In this document: piece after piece, positions 1-7,870 of the stretch | Numbering within the stretch: position 1 is the stretch's first letter | Layout: every line of letters starts with the position of its first letter | Assembly: GCF_026248685.1 (NCBI RefSeq) | Contig: NZ_CP111037.1 | Coordinates: 62,001 to 126,000, forward strand | Direction: 5' to 3' | Origin: Haladaptatus caseinilyticus | Lineage (GTDB): Archaea; Halobacteriota; Halobacteria; Halobacteriales; Haladaptataceae | DNA: 64,000 nucleotides | The notes under the pieces: model-generated | Told to the model about the DNA's origin: nothing | Databases searched by the model: none | What the model saw: only the letters and a program-made list of their open reading frames with translations | Made by a program: the position numbers and the translations under genes

Positions 1-592
1 CGGCGTCCACGGATTCGGCGACTGATTCGGAATCAGTCGCCGAATCCGAATCAACGTCCAGTGCCGAAACGACCGCTCGAACCTGTCGATAGGCGTCCTC
101 CGGCCTTAGCGACCCGATTCCCGTGTTTGCTTCGATCCCTCGACCGTCCAATTCGACCACATCGAAGCCGGTCTCGTCCAGATACGACTCCTCCCGGTCG
201 TTCAGTTCGTCGGTGTAGGGGGTGACGACCACAATTCGCTCGGCACCGAGTGCCCGCAACGCGCGCTTGACCGACAGTGCGGTAGCCACGGCGGGAACAC
301 CCGCTGTTTCCGACAGCGACGCTTCGAGGTCGCTGTCGAAGCCCTTCCCGTGTAGGAGGCTTCCGGTCGTACAGGCGTAGGCGACGACATCGACGTTTGC
401 GTGGGACAGTCGGTCTGCACAGGAAACGGCGTCGTCCGCCATCGAATCCAGTTCTTCGACGGTAACCGATTCGAGCGGCATCCGTGCCGCGTGCAGACTC
501 GCCCCGTCGGATATCGTCTGCTCGAACTCGCCTTCGACCGTCGTGTTCGAGGACGGAACGATAACGCCGAGACGAGCGCGCCAACCGAACAT
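1..592 (-). CDS. Asp/Glu racemase / maleate isomerase family protein (3' end beyond window)
   Basis: Translated on the minus strand from ATG 592, the product begins MFGWRARLGVIVPSSNTTVE. This is the characteristic start of the maleate isomerase / arylmalonate decarboxylase / Asp-Glu racemase superfamily, with PSSNTTVE at residues 13-20 and a likely catalytic Cys74 in YACTTGS. The second half, with the partner Cys, lies beyond base 1. It starts 28 nt after the hyuB stop, with GAGGAAGG as ribosome-binding site; an in-frame GTG nine bases upstream is an alternative start. As last visible gene of the hydantoinase unit it could racemise hydantoins, isomerise a dicarboxylate or cleave an amide-derived acid; the exact reaction cannot be read. 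Oddly, the last visible residues are a Ser/Asp/Glu-rich stretch encoded by a perfect 39-bp palindrome (10-48). Confidence 0.8.
   Translation of the reverse strand, partial: MFGWRARLGVIVPSSNTTVEGEFEQTISDGASLHAARMPLESVTVEELDSMADDAVSCADRLSHANVDVVAYACTTGSLLHGKGFDSDLEASLSETAGVPAVATALSVKRALRALGAERIVVVTPYTDELNDREESYLDETGFDVVELDGRGIEANTGIGSLRPEDAYRQVRAVVSALDVDSDSATDSESVAESVDA
10..48. repeat. perfect 39-bp palindrome inside the racemase-family gene
   Basis: Left arm CGGATTCGGCGACTGATTC (10-28), one central G (29), right arm GAATCAGTCGCCGAATCCG (30-48). All 19 arm pairs match. On the coding (minus) strand it spells an acidic Ser/Asp/Glu stretch (SDSATDSESVAES) where family members normally run straight into the second half of the fold, so it looks like an in-frame insertion or expanded linker. 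Confidence 0.9.
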
Positions 593-620
593 CAGCGACA
601 CTCCGTTTTCGAATCCTTCC

Positions 621-2258
621 TCATTCGTCCCACTCCATCTTCCCGTCGGCGCGGTCACGTTCGATCTCCTCGGGGTCACGTTCGTCCGCGAGTCCGTGGC
701 CGCCACCACCAGGTGTGGCGACCGTAATCGTCGTTCCGGCGGGCACGTCGCGCGTCGTCTTCGCCGGAACGACCGTCCCCGCGATTCGGTTCTCGCCCGG
801 TTCGCCGTCGTCGCCCCCCGCGATTCCTCGCGGCGCGACACGGCGTCGCTCCGTCAGCAGCGACACCGTTGCGTCCGCTTCGACAGTAACCGAGCGAACG
901 ACGCCGAGACCACCCCGATGCTTGCCGCGTCCGCCGCTGTCTTCGCGGAGTCCGTACTCCTCCACGAACAGCGGGTACTCGGCTTCGAGGGCCTCGACCG
1001 GCGTGTTCAACGTGTTCGTCATCCCGACTTGTACGCCGTCCATTCCGTCCTTCGTCGGTCGTCCGCCGAACCCGCCCGCGATGGTCTCGTAGTAGGTAAA
1101 GCCGTCCTCGCCACCGTCTCGGCTCCCGATGGTGAGGTTGTTCATCGTCCCCTGTCCCTGTGCCGGGACCCGGTCCGGGGCGGCCTCCGCGAACGCGGTG
1201 AACACTACGTCCGTCACCCGTTGGCTGGTTTCGACGTTCCCCCCGACGACCGCTGCAGGAGGTCGCGGGTTCAACAGCGATCCATCCGGAACCGACACGG
1301 AAATCGGGTCGTAACAGCCTTGATTCGGTGGAATTTCGGGGTCTGTCACACACCGAATGACGAAGTAGACTGCGCTTTTCGCGACCGCGAGCGGCGCGTT
1401 CACGTTTCCGGCCACTTGTTCTGCGGTCCCGGCGAAATCGACCTCGATTCGCTCGCCATCGACCGTCACCGTCACCTCGATGGGTATCTCGTCATCGACG
1501 ACCCCGTCGCCTTCCATCACGTCTCGTGCGGTGTAGGTTCCATCCGGAAGGTCGGCCAGTTCGGCGCTGATGCGGTCGTGTGAATACTCCATCACGGCGT
1601 CGAAAGCGGCGACGACGCGTTCGTGTCCGTGTTCGCTCACGAGGTCGCCGAGTCGGTTCTCCGCCCGTTCGTTGGCCGCGATTTGTGCACGGATGTCCGC
1701 CCTGCGCTCGCCGGGGTTCCGGACGTTCGCGAGCAGGAGGTTCATCACGTCGTCGTTTACCTCCCCGCCGTTCACGAGTCTGACCGGCGGCAGTCGGATT
1801 CCCTCCTGATATATCTCACGCGCCCCGGCGGGCATGCTTCCGGGGGTCATCCCGCCGACGTCGGCGTGGTGTGCCCGGGAGACGGCGTAGCCAAGGATTT
1901 CATCGTCGATGGTGATGGGGGAAACCATCGTTACGTCGGGGAGGTGCGTGCCACCCTCGAACGGGTCGTTCAGCACGAACACGTCGCCCGGTTGAGGGTC
2001 GTATCGTAGTACCGTCGTCACTGCCGCGGGCATCGCGCCGAGGTGAACCGGAATGTGTTCCGCCTGCGCGACGAGTCTGCCCTCGGCATCGAACAACGCG
2101 GTCGAGCAGTCCCGTCGCTCCTTGATGTTCGGCGAGTACGACGAAGTGATGAGCACTTGTCCCATCTCCTCCGCGACGCTCTCGAACTGATTGCGCATGA
2201 TCTCGAGCGTCACAGGGTCGATGTCGTCCTCGAAACCGGTGTGGTTTTCGTCGCTCAT
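621..2258 (-). CDS. hyuB: hydantoinase B / 5-oxoprolinase, beta subunit
   Basis: This 545-aa protein is full length for the HyuB (hydantoinase_B) family. With HyuA it forms an ATP-dependent enzyme that opens cyclic amides such as hydantoins, N-methylhydantoin or 5-oxoproline; the acetone carboxylase subunits are relatives. Conserved blocks include DPVTLEIMRNQFESVAEEMG near the start, HIPVHLGAMP (about 68-77), NDPFEGGTHLPD (97-108) and SRAHHADVGGMTPGSM (127-142). Its ATG overlaps the hyuA stop by 4 nt (ATGA), so the two are translationally coupled. The substrate cannot be told from sequence. The family call is firm; hydantoin, oxoproline or another lactam remain open. Confidence 0.93.
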   Translation of the reverse strand: MSDENHTGFEDDIDPVTLEIMRNQFESVAEEMGQVLITSSYSPNIKERRDCSTALFDAEGRLVAQAEHIPVHLGAMPAAVTTVLRYDPQPGDVFVLNDPFEGGTHLPDVTMVSPITIDDEILGYAVSRAHHADVGGMTPGSMPAGAREIYQEGIRLPPVRLVNGGEVNDDVMNLLLANVRNPGERRADIRAQIAANERAENRLGDLVSEHGHERVVAAFDAVMEYSHDRISAELADLPDGTYTARDVMEGDGVVDDEIPIEVTVTVDGERIEVDFAGTAEQVAGNVNAPLAVAKSAVYFVIRCVTDPEIPPNQGCYDPISVSVPDGSLLNPRPPAAVVGGNVETSQRVTDVVFTAFAEAAPDRVPAQGQGTMNNLTIGSRDGGEDGFTYYETIAGGFGGRPTKDGMDGVQVGMTNTLNTPVEALEAEYPLFVEEYGLREDSGGRGKHRGGLGVVRSVTVEADATVSLLTERRRVAPRGIAGGDDGEPGENRIAGTVVPAKTTRDVPAGTTITVATPGGGGHGLADERDPEEIERDRADGKMEWDE

Positions 2259-4258
2259 TCGTCGTCACCTCCGGAGAGCGTGAGGGTTCCATCCACCTGT
2301 ACCGTGCCACTCCATGCTGGGGGAACGACGACGGTGCTCTCGTTCTGTTCGAGGATAGCGGGTCCCTCGACCGTCTGCCCCTCGTCGAGCCCGACGCGGT
2401 CGAACACGGGGGCCTCGTGGAACTGCTCGCCGAAGAAGACCTCGCGGGTTCCCTTTCTCGCACCGCCCGCGGTCCGATAGGAGACAGACAACGATTCGCG
2501 CTCGACGACTGCCGTCGCGCGGAGGTTCACGAGTTCTATTGGGTCGTCCATCGTGTAGCCGTACGTGTTCTCGTGCGCCTCGGCGAAGCGACCAGCGACG
2601 GCCTCCGCGTCGAACGATTCGCCGACCGGAACGGTGAGTTCGAAGCTCTGGCCCACGTATCGAAGGTCCGCGGCGCGACGAACGATGGCATCGTTCGGAT
2701 TCTCCACGTCCGCCAGCACGTCCTCCGTAAGGCCGTCGTACGTCGTTTCGATCGACTCCAGTGTGATTCCCGAGAGGTGGCTTCGGAGGGTTCGAACCGA
2801 GTCGTGTTTTTCGGCGGCGGCGAGCAGGCCGTAAGCCGACAGGACCCCGCAGGCGTGCGGGACGACGACTGAGTCCATATCCAACCCCTCCGCCAGCGCG
2901 GCGGCGTGCATCGGTCCTGCGCCGCCGAACGCGACGAGGCCGAATCCGCGGGGGTCGTGGCCTCGTTCGACCGTGACGGACCGAATCGCTCGCGTCATAT
3001 TCGCGTTGGCGACCCGGAAGACGCCGCGTGCGGCGTCGAGCGCGCTATCGAGTCCGGCTTCGTCGGCCAGTCGGGAGAGGGCATCGTGGGCCGCTTCCAC
3101 GTCGAGTTCGAGTTCGCCGCCGAGCGCCGAACTCCCGCCGATGTAGCCGAGGACGACGTTCGCGTCAGTGACCGTGGGCTTCGTTCCGCCCCGTCCGTAA
3201 CAGGCCGGGCCGGGGTTCGCCCCGGACGACTGCGGTCCGACTCGGAGCGCGCCTCCGGCGTCAACCCACGCGATCGACCCGCCACCTGCTCCGACTGTGT
3301 TCACGTCCACCATCGGGGTTTTGATGGGTCGGCCGTTGATCTCCGCGTTCGTCGTTCGTTCGACCTCGCCGTCACGAACGAGGCTCACGTCGCTCGACGT
3401 GCCACCCATGTCGAACGTGACCAGTCCGTCGAGGTCCCCGGTGGCGGTTTCCGCCGCGCCGACGACGCCCGCGGCGGGGCCGGACATCGTCGTGGTCACG
3501 GCATGTTCGCGCACGGTGCTGGCCGGGGCGATGCCGCCGTTGGCTTGCATGATTCGTGGGACGGGTACGCCGAGGGTTTCCGCACGCTCCTCCAACCGAC
3601 CGATGTAGGCGTCGATCGCTGGCGTGACGTAGGCATCGACGACCGTCGTCGATGTACGCTCGTATTCGCGAAACTCCGCGAGCACTTCGTGTGACGCGGA
3701 GACCGGAACGTCGAGTTCCTCGCGGAGGATTTCGGTAACGATCTGCTCGTTCTCTGGATGTTGATAGGCGTGCAGAAGCGCGACTGCGACGCTTTCCGCG
3801 TCGCAGTCGCGAACGTTACGTGCGATTTCGCGGATCTCGTCCTCGTCCGGGGCGACTCGGACGCCGACGATCGCGGTTCGCTCCTCCACTTCGAACCTGC
3901 GCCGTCGCGGAACGAGCGGTGCGGGTTTGTCCACGTTCACGTCGTAGAGGTCCGGTCGGGCCTGCCGCCCGATTTCGAGCACGTCGCGGAATCCCTCCGT
4001 GGTCACGAGGGCCGTCTCCGCGCCGTTCTCTTCGAGCAGCGCGTTGACGGAAACCGTCATCGCGTGGGTGAACACGTCCACGTCGCTCGGGTCGATTCCG
4101 GCCTCCTCGCAGGCTTTTTCGATGCCGGAGATGACGCCGACGCTCTGGTCGTCCGTGCTCGGGACTTTCGCCGTCACGAGCTCGTCGTCGGGCATGAGGA
4201 GAACCACGTCTGTGAAGGTGCCCCCCACATCGACACCGACGCGTGTATCGCCGCCCAT
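2255..4258 (-). CDS. hyuA: hydantoinase A / 5-oxoprolinase, alpha (ATPase) subunit
   Basis: 667 aa, the usual length for HyuA. The ASKHA-type phosphate-binding segment VDVGGTFTD is at residues 9-17, the second ATP block FDMGGTSSD at 282-290, with MSGPAAG at 258-264, VGAGGGSIAWVD at 322-333 and the family signature GPQSSGANPGPACYGRGG at 341-358. It activates the amide carbonyl with ATP before ring opening, acting with HyuB in the cytoplasm. It starts immediately after the stop codon of the NRAMP-like permease (TGA then ATG), showing that uptake and hydrolysis are expressed together. In the creatinine pathway the same family supplies N-methylhydantoinase, relevant because a creatininase-family gene lies 13 kb away. 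Confidence 0.93.
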   Translation of the reverse strand: MGGDTRVGVDVGGTFTDVVLLMPDDELVTAKVPSTDDQSVGVISGIEKACEEAGIDPSDVDVFTHAMTVSVNALLEENGAETALVTTEGFRDVLEIGRQARPDLYDVNVDKPAPLVPRRRRFEVEERTAIVGVRVAPDEDEIREIARNVRDCDAESVAVALLHAYQHPENEQIVTEILREELDVPVSASHEVLAEFREYERTSTTVVDAYVTPAIDAYIGRLEERAETLGVPVPRIMQANGGIAPASTVREHAVTTTMSGPAAGVVGAAETATGDLDGLVTFDMGGTSSDVSLVRDGEVERTTNAEINGRPIKTPMVDVNTVGAGGGSIAWVDAGGALRVGPQSSGANPGPACYGRGGTKPTVTDANVVLGYIGGSSALGGELELDVEAAHDALSRLADEAGLDSALDAARGVFRVANANMTRAIRSVTVERGHDPRGFGLVAFGGAGPMHAAALAEGLDMDSVVVPHACGVLSAYGLLAAAEKHDSVRTLRSHLSGITLESIETTYDGLTEDVLADVENPNDAIVRRAADLRYVGQSFELTVPVGESFDAEAVAGRFAEAHENTYGYTMDDPIELVNLRATAVVERESLSVSYRTAGGARKGTREVFFGEQFHEAPVFDRVGLDEGQTVEGPAILEQNESTVVVPPAWSGTVQVDGTLTLSGGDDE

Positions 4259-5476
4259 TCAGAGTACCCCCAAACTCTGTGCGACGCCGTAGAGCGAGCG
4301 AAGACCGAGCCAAACGACGATGAGCGTGACGACCACGCCGACGACGTTCTGTGCGGTGCTGTTTACGTACTTTCCGAGGATATCGCGGTCGTTCATCACG
4401 TAGATGAGGAAGAGGGCCACGATGGGAAGAAGGATACCGTTCGCGACTTGTGCGAAGACGATCGCCTGCACGGGACTGTAGCCGAGCCCGGAGAAGACGA
4501 TACCGATGAGTAGGATGGACCCCCAGACGGCGCGGAACTTCGTCGATTTGAGGTCGGTGTCCCAGCCGAGCGCACCAGCCGTGGCGTACGCACCGGCCAG
4601 CGGTGCCGTGGTCGCGCTCGTGAACCCGGCGGCGAAGAGACCGATCCCGAACAGGAAGGTCGCTTGTGGTCCGGCGAGCGGTTCTATCTGTTCCGCCATC
4701 TGGCTCACGTCGCTGATTTGGGTACCGACCGGGAACGCCGCCGCCGCGGTGACGAGGATGGCGATGGTGATGGCTCCCCCGATGAGAATTGAGAGTATCG
4801 TGTCGGCGCGCGATTCGCCCAGTTCGTCCGGCCCGGCCCACCGCTCTTGGACGCTACCGGCATGTAAGAAGAGGTTGTAGCCGACGACGGTGGTTCCGAT
4901 GAGGCCCGTGATGAGGAAGGTCGAGCCTTCGGGGACGCTCGGGACGAATCCCATCGCCAGGGAACCGAGGTCGGGACCGATGATTATCGCGTCGATGACG
5001 AACGAGACGGCCATGAGTCCGACGAGGAAAACGAGCGCTTTCTCGATGAGTTTGTAGCGCCCGGTCCACAACAGCGCGCCAGCACAGAGGCCCATCAATG
5101 GACCCCAGATGTTCGCGCTGATTCCCGTGACGCCTTCGAGTCCGGCGGCCCCGCCGAGGATGTTCCCGGTTTCGTAGGCCGCCGTCCCGATGCCGATCGC
5201 GCTCACGACGAGCGCGATGCTGATCGTGGAGAGTGCGGGGTTGTCGAACTGTTCTTTGAGCGCTTCGCCGAGACCTCTGCGCGAGACGACGCCCAAGCGG
5301 GCGCTCATCTCCTGGAGGACGATGGTGGCGATGATGGAGAACACGATGGTCCAGACGAGGGCGTAACCGAACTTCGCACCCGTCACGCTCGCAGTCGTTA
5401 CCGTTCCGGGGCCGATGAATGCCGCCGCGACCATCGCGCCCGGCCCGATGGATTGTAGCCTATCTATAATGTTCAT
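4259..5476 (-). CDS. NRAMP-like permease lacking metal-binding motifs
   Basis: A membrane protein with about 11 TM segments and the NRAMP/LeuT fold: ARLGVVSR after TM2 and a TM1 aligning with NRAMP. The metal site is gone. The TM1 motif DPGN is GPGT (FIGPGTVTTAS), and the TM6 motif MPHN is VGYN (GTTVVGYNLFLHAG). In characterised NRAMPs the TM1 Asp and Asn and TM6 Met bind Mn/Fe, so a metal role is doubtful. It is joined directly to hyuA. I infer import of the hydantoinase substrate (pyroglutamate, hydantoin or similar). Bacillus subtilis YcsG, an NRAMP-family protein, sits in the 5-oxoprolinase (pxp) locus, a parallel. ATG 5503 is also possible, but a TATA-like ATTTAAG at 5516-5522 on the minus strand would place transcription start downstream of it, favouring 5476. 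Confidence 0.88.
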   Translation of the reverse strand: MNIIDRLQSIGPGAMVAAAFIGPGTVTTASVTGAKFGYALVWTIVFSIIATIVLQEMSARLGVVSRRGLGEALKEQFDNPALSTISIALVVSAIGIGTAAYETGNILGGAAGLEGVTGISANIWGPLMGLCAGALLWTGRYKLIEKALVFLVGLMAVSFVIDAIIIGPDLGSLAMGFVPSVPEGSTFLITGLIGTTVVGYNLFLHAGSVQERWAGPDELGESRADTILSILIGGAITIAILVTAAAAFPVGTQISDVSQMAEQIEPLAGPQATFLFGIGLFAAGFTSATTAPLAGAYATAGALGWDTDLKSTKFRAVWGSILLIGIVFSGLGYSPVQAIVFAQVANGILLPIVALFLIYVMNDRDILGKYVNSTAQNVVGVVVTLIVVWLGLRSLYGVAQSLGVL

Positions 5477-5566
5477 GGTTCTTGTCGTGCTATGCTGTCT
5501 CAACCCACGATTTGAACTTAAATCCCCCCTAAGAACGGTGTGTACTGCTGTCTATGGGGAGTGACG

Positions 5567-5606
5567 ATCGTATGAACGAGTATGAAATCGTAAGAACCAC
5601 TCATAC
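5567..5606. promoter_or_regulatory. probable operator: phased GTATGA half-sites
   Basis: GTATGA occurs at 5570-5575 and 5580-5585, exactly one helical turn apart, followed by the inverted copy TCATAC at 5601-5606. The outer copies form an 8-bp inverted repeat TCGTATGA...TCATACGA, and ATCGTA repeats at 5567 and 5587. The cluster lies between the RHH regulator gene and the permease, upstream of the permease TATA-like box. Short, helically phased half-sites are what ribbon-helix-helix dimers bind, so the neighbouring RHH protein is the obvious candidate. Confidence 0.55.
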
Positions 5607-5640
5607 GACGCACCCTATTACCCCTTCGTTTATTTCTGCA

Positions 5641-6189
5641 TCAATCCTCCCGAACCTCCGTGATGAGCACCTTCGAAACGCCTTCCTCGATCTCGAGTTC
5701 GAACGGCAGTCTGGCCGTACTCAATTCGATGAATCGCATCATGAACCACTTCACCGATTCGGTCGGAAACACCACGTGGTAGGTGTTCCCTCGCGTCGCA
5801 CGAACGGTCAAAAACCCGCACAGCGACAGCCAATCGAGGAGTTCGCCGAGGGTATCGAATCGATGTTCGTACTCTCGGGCGTGATACTCGGAGACCTTGT
5901 CCGCCTGTTCCAGGAAGTCGGGGTTCGGTTCGCCCGTTTCGTTTTCGACGTAGTCCAGAAAGCAGTGAAGGAAATCCACGTCGAGCAGAACGTGTTCGCC
6001 GCTCGATAGCATCTGATGATACGCCTCGAGGTTTTCACCGGCATCCGCCGTCGCCGCGTCGTAGTTCGCGGCGTAGAAGGTGAGTGCCTGCCTGACGAGT
6101 TCGCTCTGGGGCTTGTCGGCCTGTCCGACGAGGTTGTCGAGTGCCGTCTGTGCGTCGTCGTCCAGCGACACCGTGATACGGTTCGTCAT
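5641..6189 (-). CDS. ribbon-helix-helix (CopG/MetJ/Arc-type) regulator with C-terminal domain
   Basis: 182 aa. Residues 3-45 (RITVSLDDDAQTALDNLVGQ, then SELVRQALTFYA) are a standard RHH DNA-binding domain: one beta strand pairing in the dimer, then two helices. Residues about 50-182 form a larger acidic domain of a kind seen in haloarchaeal CopG-like regulators and probably used for sensing; I see no recognisable ligand motif. It lies just upstream of, and in the same direction as, the permease-hyuA-hyuB-racemase unit, separated by 165 nt that carry phased GTATGA half-sites. I infer that it controls the cyclic-amide genes, perhaps autogenously. Confidence 0.8.
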   Translation of the reverse strand: MTNRITVSLDDDAQTALDNLVGQADKPQSELVRQALTFYAANYDAATADAGENLEAYHQMLSSGEHVLLDVDFLHCFLDYVENETGEPNPDFLEQADKVSEYHAREYEHRFDTLGELLDWLSLCGFLTVRATRGNTYHVVFPTESVKWFMMRFIELSTARLPFELEIEEGVSKVLITEVRED

Positions 6190-6442
6190 CTCGTGTGTTA
6201 CTACTGGTGAGGAAGGTTATCGTTCTGTCCCCGTGCGTTGTTCCGCTATCGCGACCATTTCCCGTCCCGCTCCGTGCTCATCCTCGCTTGTTCCGAGAGT
6301 GACGGTATCGGCGTCGAAATCGACGTAGTTCTTCCCCTCGATGACGGTTTTTCGCTTTCATTGAAGCGTAGCCACGGACGTGGGCAACCGAACGCCCCAT
6401 CTCACACTGCACATTTTACCCCTTGCCGAACGTACCCCCTTC

Positions 6443-7693
6443 ATGCTCGGAACGGAAACAACCAACGGGGAAACCACGCAACGGAACCGAAACGCACTGG
6501 TCGCGTGGTTTCTCGTGGCGGCGATGGGGGTCACAGTCCTCGTCAGCACGCTCCGCGGCGATTACCTGTGGGCCGTATTCGGCGTCGCGTCGATTCTCAT
6601 CGCGTCGGTTCCCGCGCTCGTTTTCCGCCGCCCGACGGCGATGGTTCCGTGGGAATCGCTCCTTGCGGTCGCGATTGGCCTTCTCAGCGTCCCGCTCGGG
6701 TCGTTGCTTCCACGCTCGGTTGCGACGTTCGTCGCCGTGGCCGGACTCGCGCTGGTGCTGGCCGTCGAGTTCGACGCCTTCACGGCGGTCGAACTCTCGC
6801 CGTTCTTCGCCGTGCTGTTCGTCGCCGTCGCGACCATGGCGAGCGCGGGAGTGTGGGCGGTCGTCCAGTGGGCCGGCGACCGATTTTTCGGGATGCAGAA
6901 CCTCCCGGGGCTCAACGCCGTGATGTGGTCCCTGTTCGCGGCGACCGGTGCGGGGGTCGTTGCCGGACTGCTGTTCGCGGCGTATTTTCGGCGCATCGAT
7001 ACAGCGCGCTTCGGGTTTGGTTCCGACGACGGACGCAAGCGAGGGGCGGAAACGACCGCCGTCGGTGCGACCGAGGGATGGGGGCTGTCCGAGACGCGCC
7101 AGCGTCAGGTCGTTCGAGGGTTTCAGCTCGTCCTCGTCGGCGTGCTGCTCTATGGCCTTTACGAGGTAAACGTCGGTATCATCGTCAACACGGCAGTTGC
7201 CCTCGCGCTGACAGAACTCCCCGCCCTGCTCGAACGAAACTATGGCCTTCCAATGGATACGCGACTGACGCTCTGGATCGTCGTCCCGGTGTTTCTCCAC
7301 GCAATCGGCACGGTCGGCCTCTACCAATCCATCGGATTGTGGGACCAGCTGACCCACGCACTTTCGTCCTCGCTCGTCGCGGCGGCGGGATATACCGTCG
7401 TTCGCGCTCTCGACGTCCACGCGGACTCCATCTATCTCCCGAAGAAGTTCATGTTCGTTTTCATCCTCCTCTTTACGCTCGCCTTCGGCGTTCTTTGGGA
7501 ACTGCTGGAGTTCGGACTCGACGGCATTGCGTCGATGACGGGAACCCAGAACGTGCTCGCACAGTACTCCCTCGAAAACACGATGCTGGATTTGGTGTTC
7601 GATACACTCGGCGGCGTCGTGGTCGCACTTTGGGGTGCGAGATATCTGTCGAACGTCGCCAACACACTCGCCTCCGACACTTTCGAACAGTGA
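6443..7693 (+). CDS. multi-spanning membrane protein with YjdF/DUF2238-like C-terminus
   Basis: 416 aa from ATG 6443; an in-frame start at 6380 would only add a non-hydrophobic leader. Hydrophobic segments run through most of the protein, with a charged Arg/Glu loop in the middle (about residues 195-225). The last 130 residues carry a WDQLTHALSS helix, FGVLWELLEFG and a closing SLENTMLDLVFDTLGGVV, resembling the DUF2238/YjdF family and distantly VanZ. Acidic and His residues inside the helices hint at an enzymatic or ion-handling role, but none is known. It stands alone, divergent from the RHH regulator. A long open frame on the opposite strand is a shadow of its codon use. Confidence 0.75.
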   Translation: MLGTETTNGETTQRNRNALVAWFLVAAMGVTVLVSTLRGDYLWAVFGVASILIASVPALVFRRPTAMVPWESLLAVAIGLLSVPLGSLLPRSVATFVAVAGLALVLAVEFDAFTAVELSPFFAVLFVAVATMASAGVWAVVQWAGDRFFGMQNLPGLNAVMWSLFAATGAGVVAGLLFAAYFRRIDTARFGFGSDDGRKRGAETTAVGATEGWGLSETRQRQVVRGFQLVLVGVLLYGLYEVNVGIIVNTAVALALTELPALLERNYGLPMDTRLTLWIVVPVFLHAIGTVGLYQSIGLWDQLTHALSSSLVAAAGYTVVRALDVHADSIYLPKKFMFVFILLFTLAFGVLWELLEFGLDGIASMTGTQNVLAQYSLENTMLDLVFDTLGGVVVALWGARYLSNVANTLASDTFEQ

Positions 7694-7870
7694 GAATGGT
7701 CGGGATTCGTGTCGTATCCGGTTTCGCATCTTTCCCGTGCGCTCGTTCGTCCCCTCTCGGCTCTACAGCAGGATGGGCAGGCCGCTGTCCTCCCCCAAAC
7801 CACAGTTGAGCGACCGGGCCGTCGTAAAAACGGTTGACGAGGCGAGGAATCCGAGGTAATCGACCTTCTT

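Noticed and set aside
543-1583. 346-codon open frame on the plus strand
   Set aside because: Lies antisense to hyuB; Arg-rich, without motifs. hyuB is certain.
6416-7729. 437-codon open frame on the minus strand
   Set aside because: It mirrors the membrane-protein gene at 6443-7693. The product is very rich in Arg, Glu, Asp and Gly with no fold pattern, a typical shadow in high-GC DNA.
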